Part shown: positions 7,189 to 13,915 of the stretch, one piece after another
Position numbering within the stretch: position 1 is the first letter of the stretch
Layout of the letters: every line of letters starts with the position of its first letter
Assembly (NCBI GenBank): GCA_028695395.1
Contig: JAQVJB010000003.1
Location: forward strand, 1 to 17,800
DNA from: Actinomycetota bacterium
GTDB lineage: Bacteria; Actinomycetota; Humimicrobiia; Humimicrobiales; Humimicrobiaceae
Direction: 5' to 3'
DNA length: 17,800 nucleotides
The notes under the pieces: generated by a model
Database searches by the model: none
Told to the model about the DNA's origin: nothing
The model's input: only the letters and a program-made list of their open reading frames with translations
Translations under genes and position numbers: made by a program

Positions 7189-7782
7189 TTACTTATTTAA
7201 TCTTTCCCCAACTGCCCCGCCTGGGTGAATAAGTGCAAACTGTTCATTGCAATATCCAGTCTCTTCAATCAGCGCTACCTGTAGCGCATCAAATATTGCT
7301 GAAAGAGCAACAAAACTTGAAGTGCCCTGACTGTCGTATTTATCACTTTCACATTTTATTTTCATGGGTATTACTATGTCTGATTCTTTAGTAAGAACTG
7401 CATTTAGATTCTCAGTAACCGTGATGACCTTAACACCTTTTTCTTTACAGATTTTTAAAATCGGAATCAATTCTGCGGTTTTTCCTCCCCGGGAGGCAAG
7501 GACCATAATATCTTCCTTCTGGACAAAGCCCATTGCTCCATGCAATGCTTCAGAAGGAGAAATGAATCTTGCCGGCCTTTCTATGCAACATAAAGAATGG
7601 GCGAAATGCTGGCATGCTATTCCGGAATGTCCGCATCCGCTGGTAGCTATCCTTATAGATTTTGCTAGCATATCGACAGCTTTTTCAAAAGCAGCCTTAT
7701 CGATACTTCCAGATGTTATTTTTATAGCTTCAGCTTCAATATTAAAGGACTCTTGCGCTCTTTTCCATGATTCTTGTTTCAT
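7189..7782 (-). CDS. SIS-domain sugar-phosphate isomerase, KdsD/GutQ-like without CBS domains
   Basis: This 197-residue protein is a single SIS domain, the fold that isomerises or binds phosphosugars. TSGCGHSGIA (47-56), the SPSEALHGAMG segment (75-85), ASRGGKTAE (96-104) and HPGGAVGERL (186-195) match arabinose-5-phosphate isomerases KdsD, KpsF and GutQ. The C-terminal CBS pair of those enzymes is absent, as in SIS-only relatives. From memory, KdsD has Lys in the first loop where this protein has His52, so activity may differ. AGGAGA precedes the ATG. It lies 62 bases after the epimerase gene, so the two should act on connected pentose phosphates, for instance ribulose 5-phosphate and arabinose 5-phosphate. 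A 6-phospho-3-hexuloisomerase role is an alternative, less supported because no hexulose-phosphate synthase is nearby. Confidence 0.82.
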   Translation of the reverse strand: MKQESWKRAQESFNIEAEAIKITSGSIDKAAFEKAVDMLAKSIRIATSGCGHSGIACQHFAHSLCCIERPARFISPSEALHGAMGFVQKEDIMVLASRGGKTAELIPILKICKEKGVKVITVTENLNAVLTKESDIVIPMKIKCESDKYDSQGTSSFVALSAIFDALQVALIEETGYCNEQFALIHPGGAVGERLNK

Positions 7783-7806
7783 TTTTTCTATCTCCTATAA
7801 AAAACT

Positions 7807-7826
7807 TCAAATAAATGTTTATTTGA
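7807..7826. repeat. Palindrome between the epimerase and SIS isomerase genes
   Basis: TCAAATAAA and TTTATTTGA are perfect 9-base complementary arms around a two-base centre. On the minus strand the element is followed by AGTTTTTT, so in the direction of transcription it looks like a weak, AT-only intrinsic terminator or attenuator inside the operon. It could instead be an operator. It lies 24 bases upstream of the SIS start codon. Confidence 0.4.
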
Positions 7827-7844
7827 TATTTTCTCCATAAATAT

Positions 7845-8501
7845 TTAATTGATTTTGCTTCCATATAATAATGACTTAATTGCTTCTTCCCTATCGGTTC
7901 TTCCAAATATTGCACTTCCGGCTACAAGAATATCTGCGCCTGAAAGAGCTATTTCAGCTGAGTTGCCTTCATTTACTCCTCCATCCACGCTTATAAGATA
8001 TTTAGCATTTGCATCTTTCTTTATCTTTGCTATTTCTTTTATTCTTTGGAAAACTTCAGGAATAAATTTTTGTCCACCAAATCCTGGCTGGATACCCATT
8101 ATAAGCAAAATATCAATCATATTAAGGTATTTATTTAAATTCTTTAATGGTGTATCAGGCGAAATGGCAATTCCGAAGCCTTTATTATTTTTTCTACAAA
8201 TATTATATACCATATCTATATCATCACTGGTTTCAATATGCACGGTTATTATATCTGCTCCTGCCTTTATGAATGCTTCCGTAAAATCAGAGGGTTTTTC
8301 TATCATAAGATGGGTGTCAAAAATCATTTTACTTTTTTTTCTGATACCTTTAAGAATATTAGGCCCGAAAGAAAGATTAGGAACAAAATGACCATCCATT
8401 ACATCTATATGCAGATATTTCAGGCCAGCTTTTTCTACTTCTTTTATCTCACTGGCATATTTTCCAGAATCAGCTGCAAGAAGTGATGGTGAAATAATCA
8501 T
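7845..8501 (-). CDS. rpe: Ribulose-phosphate 3-epimerase
   Basis: This 218-residue TIM-barrel enzyme interconverts ribulose 5-phosphate and xylulose 5-phosphate. The hallmarks are present in order: SPSLLAAD at the N-terminus, LHIDVMDGHFVPN with metal ligands His31 and Asp33, DTHLM with His64, VHIE near 88, the mobile PGFGGQKF loop (139-146) and SVDGGVN with Asp173. Length is normal. The residues before the loop read MGIQPGFGG rather than the common MSVNPGFGG, so a related epimerase specificity cannot be excluded. AAAGGA precedes the ATG at a good distance. It is the first gene of the minus-strand set with the SIS isomerase and DeoR regulator 2, and is divergent from TIM-like gene 2 over 165 bases. 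This may be a pathway-specific copy rather than the housekeeping one. Confidence 0.92.
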   Translation of the reverse strand: MIISPSLLAADSGKYASEIKEVEKAGLKYLHIDVMDGHFVPNLSFGPNILKGIRKKSKMIFDTHLMIEKPSDFTEAFIKAGADIITVHIETSDDIDMVYNICRKNNKGFGIAISPDTPLKNLNKYLNMIDILLIMGIQPGFGGQKFIPEVFQRIKEIAKIKKDANAKYLISVDGGVNEGNSAEIALSGADILVAGSAIFGRTDREEAIKSLLYGSKIN

Positions 8502-8541
8502 AATAAAATTCCTTTGTAGTTTTTTATAAAATAATATTAGC

Positions 8542-8583
8542 TATTTTCTAAATAAAAAGCAATTAATAAAATAATAGAAAATA
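8542..8583. promoter_or_regulatory. Inverted repeat in the divergent rpe/TIM2 promoter region
   Basis: TATTTTCTA (8542-8550) and TAGAAAATA (8575-8583) are perfect 9-base inverted repeats separated by 24 bases, about three helical turns centre to centre. The right arm ends three bases before the -35 box of the TIM2 promoter, and the left arm lies in the expected rpe promoter zone. A shared operator, perhaps for DeoR regulator 2, is a reasonable inference. Confidence 0.4.
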
Positions 8584-8586
8584 TCA

Positions 8587-8615
8587 TTGACTTTATAGGT
8601 ATAAAAAATTAAATT
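8587..8615 (+). promoter_or_regulatory. Candidate promoter of the TIM2-YjbQ transcript
   Basis: TTGACT (8587-8592), the same -35 box seen at 2066 and 3077, is followed after 17 bases by TAAATT (8610-8615), a four-of-six match to the -10 consensus. The leader would be about 45 bases. Confidence 0.45.
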
Positions 8616-8666
8616 ATATTAAAGATTAAATAATATTAAAGAAATAATATTTTTCAGGAGTGAAGC

Positions 8667-9371
8667 ATGCATAATAGATTAAAACCCAAACCGCCTTTCT
8701 TTGAAATCGGGCCTAAAGCTTACCTATATGGCGACCAGATAGTAGAACTTGCTTTAGCTGCCGACAGAGCATCGGAAAAATATAATGTTGATATAATATT
8801 TACTACACCTTATACAGAAATACGCAGAGTCTCTGAAACTACGAAAAATATTTTTGTGTTTGCCCCTCATATGGATCCTATTCCTGTAGGCAGAGGATTA
8901 GCTGATATTCTGCCTGAAGCAGTTAAAGATGCAGGAGCTGTCGGAGTAATGCTTAATCACTGCGAAAAACCATTAACCCTTTCAGCCCTAAGCAGAACAA
9001 TAAAAAGAGCTGAGGAACTGGATTTAATTACAATAGTATGCGCTGACACTATTACAGAAGCCAAAGCCATAGCCTGCTTTTCACCAGACATAATAGTTGC
9101 CGAACCTACGGAATTAATAGCAACCGGCAAAACAAGTGACATGAGTTATGTGAAAGCTTCTACTGATGCTATAAAATCAGCGAATCCGGGAATACTGGTA
9201 CTGCAAAGTGCAGGAATAAAAAATGGTGATGATGTTTACAATATTATCTATTCCGGGGCAGAAGCTACTGGTACTTCAAGCGGAGTCGCAACTGCTGATG
9301 ACCGTATAGCTATGGTTGATGAGATGATAGGAGCTGTCAGAAGAGCATGGGATGATAGGAATAAAAAATAA
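8667..9371 (+). CDS. Archaeal-type triosephosphate isomerase-like protein, copy 2
   Basis: This 234-residue paralogue differs from the copy at 5629-6333 at 23 positions by my count (about 90% identity). It keeps the putative catalytic Lys17, His98 and Glu146 and all glycine loops. Most changes are conservative or on likely surface positions (Lys/Glu at 37 and 149, Glu/Ala at 164), so the same reaction is expected. DNA is also closely similar: 5801-5840 and 8839-8878 are identical, and both genes share a TTTTTCAGGAG ribosome binding leader. This points to a fairly recent duplication. It has its own promoter, is divergent from rpe and is followed after 46 bases by the YjbQ-family gene. Separate promoters could let the copies respond to different regulators. 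Confidence 0.85.
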   Translation: MHNRLKPKPPFFEIGPKAYLYGDQIVELALAADRASEKYNVDIIFTTPYTEIRRVSETTKNIFVFAPHMDPIPVGRGLADILPEAVKDAGAVGVMLNHCEKPLTLSALSRTIKRAEELDLITIVCADTITEAKAIACFSPDIIVAEPTELIATGKTSDMSYVKASTDAIKSANPGILVLQSAGIKNGDDVYNIIYSGAEATGTSSGVATADDRIAMVDEMIGAVRRAWDDRNKK

Positions 9372-9417
9372 TTTAAAAAATAAAGACAGAACAAAAAAAT
9401 ATTCAGGAGGAATAATT

Positions 9418-9918
9418 ATGAAAATGATTCATGAAAAAATAGAGGTACAGTCTGAAGGATTGCATCCGACTTTTCACAATGTAACCGACCAGGTTAAAGA
9501 AATTGTTAAAAAAGCAAATATTAAAACAGGAATATGTACCATATATTCTCATCATACGACCTGTTCAGTAATGGTTCAGGAATGTTCTCATGATAAAACT
9601 TATTTCGGACTGGAATATCTCCAGCAGGACCTTTGTAATTTAATGGAAAAATTAATACCTACCTGCCGTGTTGAAAACCAGTACATGCATCCGGGACCAA
9701 AGCACATTGAATTCGGTGACAGCGTCGGTGAACCAGGCGGCTGGACCAGCTTAAACACTGACGGACATCTTCGTTCATGTATCTTTGGACGTTCGGAAAC
9801 AATTGTAATTGAAAATGGTGAATTAGATTTAGGTGAATTCGGCTATACTTATTTTATAGATTGGGACCAGGTCAGAGCTAGAAAACGTACTGTACAAATT
9901 GTCATTATGGGTGAATAA
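9418..9918 (+). CDS. YjbQ/UPF0047-family protein, long form
   Basis: This 166-residue protein belongs to UPF0047 (YjbQ), a small fold whose E. coli member has weak thiamine-phosphate synthase activity, so databases call it a secondary thiamine-phosphate synthase; the physiological role is unsettled. SHHTTCSVMVQE (44-55), the HPGPKHIEFG segment, SLNTDGHLRS, GELDLGEFG and the terminal RTVQIVIMGE fit the family. Conserved histidines suggest metal or phosphate binding. Ordinary YjbQ proteins are about 140 residues, so this is a longer subfamily. The ATG at 9418 is chosen because AGGAGG lies about seven bases upstream; the frame is open further upstream into the TIM2 gene, without support. It shares a transcript with TIM copy 2 and is followed by a gene for a thiamine-diphosphate enzyme. 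Confidence 0.88.
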   Translation: MKMIHEKIEVQSEGLHPTFHNVTDQVKEIVKKANIKTGICTIYSHHTTCSVMVQECSHDKTYFGLEYLQQDLCNLMEKLIPTCRVENQYMHPGPKHIEFGDSVGEPGGWTSLNTDGHLRSCIFGRSETIVIENGELDLGEFGYTYFIDWDQVRARKRTVQIVIMGE

Positions 9919-9978
9919 ACCTGATTTATTAGAAAATATTTTTATTAATTTAGCTATAATATTTTTAAAAATAAATTC

Positions 9979-10014
9979 TGCAACTGCTTTTGTAGTCATG
10001 CTAAAGCAGTTGCA
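9979..10014. promoter_or_regulatory. 12-bp perfect inverted repeat downstream of the YjbQ-family gene
   Basis: TGCAACTGCTTT (9979-9990) and AAAGCAGTTGCA (10003-10014) are perfectly complementary across a 12-base loop. This is the strongest stem in the intergenic DNA of the window and more GC-rich than its surroundings. It starts 60 bases after the stop codon. No T-run follows directly (TCATGTTGGG), so it is not a classical terminator; a transcript-end stabilising hairpin or an operator is possible. Confidence 0.45.
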
Positions 10015-10034
10015 TCATGTTGGGAACCGTTTTA

Positions 10035-10050
10035 TTGCATAATTATGTAA
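10035..10050. promoter_or_regulatory. Near-perfect 16-base palindrome
   Basis: TTGCATAATTATGTAA is symmetric except for one mismatched pair, with a perfect CATAATTATG core (10038-10047). It resembles an operator for a dimeric helix-turn-helix protein and lies about 220 bases before the E1 start codon. The partner is unknown. Confidence 0.3.
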
Positions 10051-10177
10051 AAAAATTGTAACCACAAAAAAAGAGGGATTTGTTTTTCTTTTATGAAGCC
10101 TATAAAATTTTTTTAAACACTTTATTTATTTTTATAATATTAAAAAGAATTAGTCCTGATTTTTATAGTAATAAGAA

Positions 10178-10220
10178 TATAAACTATGCTTATTTCCAGA
10201 ATTAAATTTTTATAAACTAT
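10178..10220. repeat. Direct repeat of TATAAACTAT upstream of the E1 gene
   Basis: TATAAACTAT occurs at 10178-10187 and 10211-10220, exactly 33 bases (three helical turns) apart and 50-90 bases before the start codon. It could be a regulator site or part of duplicated -10 elements. In such AT-rich DNA some chance repetition is expected. Confidence 0.3.
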
Positions 10221-10267
10221 TCCACTAATTCAAAAAATATTAATTTCTTTATTATTTGGAGAATATT

Positions 10268-12742
10268 ATGACAAAAAAACTAGTTATCGATCCTGGGCAA
10301 AGAAGGCGTGCTGATAAGATTACTTTTAAAGATATTTCAGTAAATAAATATCAGAAAACCGTAAAAGATGAAAAAAACAATTTTTCTAAAAGTGATTTTT
10401 TAAGGATTTACAGGGATATGCTTATAATCCGCGAATTTGAAACCATGCTAAATGATATAAAGACTAAAGGCCAATATGAAGGTATAAAATACGATTACCC
10501 GGGGCCAGCTCATCTGGGTATTGGCCAGGAAGCATCTTATGTGGGACAGGCTTATGAATTGGGAATACAAGATTATATTTTCGGCTCACACAGAAGCCAT
10601 GGAGAAATTTTGGCAAAAGGCTTATCAGTAATACATAAACTAGAGGATAATAGTCTTCTGGAAATAATGAAAAATTTTCTTGGCGGTAATATATATAAAG
10701 TAATTGAAAACAATACTGATTATCAAAATATAAAGGATGTTGCAAAAGAATTTTTAATTTATGGAGTCCTAGCTGAGATATTCGGCAGAGAAACAGGTTT
10801 TAATAAAGGTCTGGGCGGCTCAATGCATGCTTTTTTCATCCCTTTTGGTTCATTTCCCAATAATGCAATTGTAGGAGGTAGTGCTGATATCTCGACAGGT
10901 GCTGCGCTATTTAAACTTGTAAACAATAAAGAAGGCATTGTTGTATGCAATATCGGTGATGGAGCAATAGGTTGCGGTCCTGTCTATGAAAGTATGAATT
11001 TTGCTGCTATGGATCAGTTTAAGACATTATGGGATGAAAGACATTCTGGCGGACTGCCCATAATTTATAATATTTTTAATAATGGCTATGGAATGGGAGG
11101 CCAGACAACCGGAGAAACAATGGCATTTGGTTTAGCATCAAGGCTTGGCGCAGGAGTATCCCCGACTCAGATGCATGCTGAAACTGTAGACGGATATAAT
11201 CCGCTAGCCGTGATAGATGCTTTCAGGAGAAAGAAAAAAATAATACAGGAAAATAAAGGTCCTGTATTACTGGAAGTACTTACTTACAGGTTAAGCGGCC
11301 ATAGTCCTTCTGATACAGACTCATATCGAAATAGAGAAGAAAAAGACTTATGGAGAAAACAGGACTCTCTTAAAAAATTTAAGGAGGAGCTAATAGAATT
11401 AAAAATTGCGACAGAAGATGAGATAAGCAAAATTGAATCTGATTGCAAAAAGGATATTTTCCATATAACCAAACTGGTCATTAATGAAGAAGAATCTCCT
11501 AGGATTGATCTTGAAAACAAACCGGAATTTATTTCTGGATATATGCTTTCTAATGAAATTATCAAAAATATGGACCCCGGAAGAAATGCTGATGTCTTAA
11601 TTCCAAAAGAAGAAAATCCCAGAATAGCCCAGATACGAAAAAAAGAAAGATTTGCATTTGACTCATCAGGTAATTTACATCCAAAAACTAAAGTTTACCA
11701 GCTTCGCGACGGAATCTTTGAAGCAATGATTGATAAATTTTATGAAGATCCCACCCTTATTGCATATGGTGAGGATAATAGAGACTGGGCTGGGGCATTT
11801 GGAGTATATAGAGGTCTGACTGAGTCTCTTCCATACCATAGATTTTTTAATGCTCCAATCTCGGAAGGTGCTATTGTCGGAACAGGGGTGGGGTATGCGA
11901 TGTGCGGAGGAAGAGCTGTGGTTGAACTTATGTACGCAGATTTTTTAGGAAGAGCCGGGGATCAGGTATTCAACCAGATGAGTAAGTGGCATTCTATGAG
12001 CGCCGGCATCCTAAAAATCCCGTTGATATTACGTATGTCAGTCGGCTCAAAATATGGGGCGCAGCACTCTCAGGACTGGTCTTCATTATGTACACATATA
12101 CCAGGCTTGAAAGTTGTATTCCCCGCTACCCCTTATGATGCAAAAGGCCTTATGAATTCTGCTTTAAGCGGCACTGATCCTGTTGTTTTTATTGAGAGCC
12201 AGAGAATATACGATATCGGTGAAATGTTTCATAAAGAAGGTGTTCCGGAAGGTTATTATGAAATTGAGATTGGAGACCCTGATATTAAAAAGGCAGGAGA
12301 AGATTTAACTATTTTATCGGTTGGAGCTACTCTATACAGAGTTATGCCGGCTGCTGAGGTGCTGGAAAAGAAATATGGAATTTCGGTTGAAGTAATTGAT
12401 GCAAGAAGTCTTGTTCCTTTCAATTATGAAAAGGTCATAGATTCTGTTAAAAAAACTGGCAGGATAATAATTGCCGGCGATTCCTGTGAGCGAAGCTCCC
12501 ACTTAAAAGATTTCGCTCAGAACATAACTGAACTTTGCTTCAATTATCTTGATGCGCCTCCTGTTGTTGTAGGAGCAAGAAACTGGATTACTCCTTCTTA
12601 TGAATTAGAAAAATATTTCTTCCCTCAGCCAGAATGGTTTGTAGACGCAGTCCATGAAAAAATTATGCCGCTGGATGGGCACATTGTGAAAAATAATTTT
12701 TCTGATGAGGGAAAGATAAGAATATATAAAAAAGGGGTGTAA
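10268..12742 (+). CDS. Single-chain 2-oxoacid dehydrogenase E1 (alpha/beta fusion), thiamine diphosphate-dependent
   Basis: This 824-residue protein fuses the two halves of a heteromeric E1. The alpha part (to about 420) has YRDMLIIREFE, PAHLGIGQEA, FGSHRSHGE, LGGSMHAFF and the thiamine-binding pair GDGAIGCG (from 230) and NNGYGMGG (from 271). The beta part (from about 480) has AYGEDN, NAPISEGAIVGTGVGYA, YADFLGRAGDQ, KYGAQHSQDW and a transketolase-C end. E1 decarboxylates pyruvate, acetoin or branched-chain oxoacids and passes the acyl group to lipoyl E2. No E2, E3 or lipoyl gene is in the window. The GDG-to-NN gap is about a dozen residues longer than I expect, owing to an insertion around WDERHSGG. 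GGAG lies six bases before the ATG at 10268; a TTG at 10256 is less likely. Substrate unknown. Confidence 0.88.
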   Translation: MTKKLVIDPGQRRRADKITFKDISVNKYQKTVKDEKNNFSKSDFLRIYRDMLIIREFETMLNDIKTKGQYEGIKYDYPGPAHLGIGQEASYVGQAYELGIQDYIFGSHRSHGEILAKGLSVIHKLEDNSLLEIMKNFLGGNIYKVIENNTDYQNIKDVAKEFLIYGVLAEIFGRETGFNKGLGGSMHAFFIPFGSFPNNAIVGGSADISTGAALFKLVNNKEGIVVCNIGDGAIGCGPVYESMNFAAMDQFKTLWDERHSGGLPIIYNIFNNGYGMGGQTTGETMAFGLASRLGAGVSPTQMHAETVDGYNPLAVIDAFRRKKKIIQENKGPVLLEVLTYRLSGHSPSDTDSYRNREEKDLWRKQDSLKKFKEELIELKIATEDEISKIESDCKKDIFHITKLVINEEESPRIDLENKPEFISGYMLSNEIIKNMDPGRNADVLIPKEENPRIAQIRKKERFAFDSSGNLHPKTKVYQLRDGIFEAMIDKFYEDPTLIAYGEDNRDWAGAFGVYRGLTESLPYHRFFNAPISEGAIVGTGVGYAMCGGRAVVELMYADFLGRAGDQVFNQMSKWHSMSAGILKIPLILRMSVGSKYGAQHSQDWSSLCTHIPGLKVVFPATPYDAKGLMNSALSGTDPVVFIESQRIYDIGEMFHKEGVPEGYYEIEIGDPDIKKAGEDLTILSVGATLYRVMPAAEVLEKKYGISVEVIDARSLVPFNYEKVIDSVKKTGRIIIAGDSCERSSHLKDFAQNITELCFNYLDAPPVVVGARNWITPSYELEKYFFPQPEWFVDAVHEKIMPLDGHIVKNNFSDEGKIRIYKKGV

Positions 12743-12821
12743 AAATTCTATCTTTTATTTAAAAAAATATTATATCCTTAAGTTAAAATAGCGATTTTTT
12801 TAAAATTAAAAACTAAAATAT

Positions 12822-12840
12822 GAAATTTATATTTCTTTTT
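12822..12840 (+). terminator. Possible weak terminator after the E1 gene
   Basis: GAAAT and ATTTC pair around TTAT and are followed by TTTTT. The stem is short and AT-rich, so this is only a candidate. It lies between the converging E1 and permease genes, where a terminator is expected. Confidence 0.25.
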
Positions 12841-12845
12841 ATGCT

Positions 12846-13409
12846 TTACATTTTGATGACTTTTTCATAAATTGCTGTAATATCATTTTGTTTTAAAAGA
12901 CTACTCATAATGTAAGCAATAAGTAACACTAAAATTATATTTAAAAATAACCTAGTCAAGGCAAATTTAAAACCAAGAGAGGATATCTCAACCAAAAACA
13001 TTGGTACTCTTATTGCAGAAGACGCACCTATAAAAACAATTATATTTGTAAACTTTACATTCTTTTTAATAAAAACTTCTGCAATCGGAAAAGCAGAATA
13101 TAATGGACCAACGGTCATAATCCCTATAAAAAAAGATAATATAATGCCCTTAATGCCAGAATCTTCCCCCATGAGCTTTATCATTGTTTCTTTTGACACC
13201 CATTCATCAAGAAGTCCGATTAAAATAAATATAGGTGGAAGAACCAGAATGATTTCCCGAGAACTATAAATAACAGAATTTATAACTTTTAAACCAATAT
13301 CATGTCTGAAAATAAAAATAATACCCAGCAATATGAGTGTTATGAAAAAAAACATATACTGTTTTAAAAATTTTTTTAAATTAAAGCTTTTTTTATTATT
13401 ATTTTTCAT
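12846..13409 (-). CDS. YraQ/DUF318-type half-size permease, second subunit
   Basis: This protein of about 187 residues has a lysine- and asparagine-rich cytoplasmic start and roughly five membrane helices. It contains IGIMTVGPLYSAFPIAEVF, the GP...AFP helix motif of the predicted permeases that include YraQ and the organoarsenical transporter ArsP. Those are usually 300-350 residues, so this is half of such a transporter. The ATG complementary to 13407-13409 follows four bases after the upstream permease stop, with GGAAA in front. A TTG start at 13442 would overlap the upstream gene and is less likely. The partner at 13414-13914 supplies the other half, so I expect a heterodimer in the cytoplasmic membrane. 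The transported compound is unknown. Confidence 0.78.
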   Translation of the reverse strand: MKNNNKKSFNLKKFLKQYMFFFITLILLGIIFIFRHDIGLKVINSVIYSSREIILVLPPIFILIGLLDEWVSKETMIKLMGEDSGIKGIILSFFIGIMTVGPLYSAFPIAEVFIKKNVKFTNIIVFIGASSAIRVPMFLVEISSLGFKFALTRLFLNIILVLLIAYIMSSLLKQNDITAIYEKVIKM

Positions 13410-13413
13410 TATT

Positions 13414-13914
13414 TTATTTCCATGCTCCAAGAATAAATCCAATCAGATAAGCTACCCCTATTGACAAAATAAAAGAAATTGAATTCCTTATTATTGCTGC
13501 TTTTTTATTAAAATACTTTATTTCAAGCGGCAAAGTAACAATACCTACCATCATAAGAGTCTGTACAAAGGCTGCTATCTGGACATATCCGGCACCACCC
13601 TGAAGAAGCATTGCTGCAGTTGGAAAAGCAATAAAACCAGGTATAAGTGTTGCAGAACCAACTATTGATGCAAGCAAAACACCTAATGCACCGGATTTCT
13701 CACCAAGTATTCGGGAAATAAATTCTGTATCCACTATTGAGAGTACAATTGCTATCAGGACTACTACTCCCAAAAACATTGGCAATATGTTTTGAAAAGA
13801 TTTCCAGGCTTTTATTAATGCCTGCTTTGTCTTTTTTCTGTTCTTAACAAATGATATTATTAAAAATATAATTGCTATCAGATATATCAATATGTTAAAA
13901 ATATAATTACTCAA
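13414..13914 (-). CDS. YraQ/DUF318-type half-size permease, first subunit
   Basis: This 166-residue membrane protein has about five helices, and the motif GSATLIPGFIAFPTAAMLL (about 85-103) corresponds to the GP...AFP motif of its partner. A basic loop (KNRKKTKQALIKAWK) lies between the first two helices, probably cytoplasmic. No ATG is available; TTG at 13912-13914 is used, one base after the PadR stop, with AAGG about eight bases upstream inside the PadR gene, which suggests translational coupling. The two permease genes look like a split or duplicated transporter with each half carrying one copy of the signature. Efflux of a metalloid or small organic toxin would fit the regulator but is an inference. 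Confidence 0.78.
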   Translation of the reverse strand: MSNYIFNILIYLIAIIFLIISFVKNRKKTKQALIKAWKSFQNILPMFLGVVVLIAIVLSIVDTEFISRILGEKSGALGVLLASIVGSATLIPGFIAFPTAAMLLQGGAGYVQIAAFVQTLMMVGIVTLPLEIKYFNKKAAIIRNSISFILSIGVAYLIGFILGAWK

Positions 13915-13915
13915 C

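Larger units (their letters stand above)
9919..10267. other. Intergenic region between the YjbQ-family and E1 genes
   Basis: About 350 bases without a supported gene. It holds a strong 12-bp hairpin (9979-10014), a near-perfect 16-base palindrome (10035-10050) and a 10-base direct repeat (10178-10187 and 10211-10220). A TATAAT at 10133-10138 lacks a clear -35 box. The rest is featureless AT-rich sequence. The amount of symmetry suggests that the E1 gene has its own controlled promoter. Confidence 0.5.

Noticed and set aside
7364..7840. Plus-strand open frame of 158 codons over the SIS isomerase gene
   Set aside because: It is antisense to a well-supported gene, and the translation has no recognisable domain.
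7849..8391. Plus-strand open frame of 180 codons rich in hydrophobic residues over rpe
   Set aside because: The apparent membrane-like composition arises from the antisense strand of AT-rich coding DNA; rpe on the other strand is unambiguous.
10021..10030. TGGGAACCG after a stem, resembling a T-box antiterminator core
   Set aside because: The T-box core needs UGGNACC; here an extra base is present, and there is no specifier stem, terminator, or aminoacyl-tRNA or amino-acid gene downstream.
13410..13442. TTG start for the second permease overlapping the first permease gene by 29 bases
   Set aside because: The ATG at 13409 follows the upstream stop by four bases with GGAAA in front and gives a more typical start.
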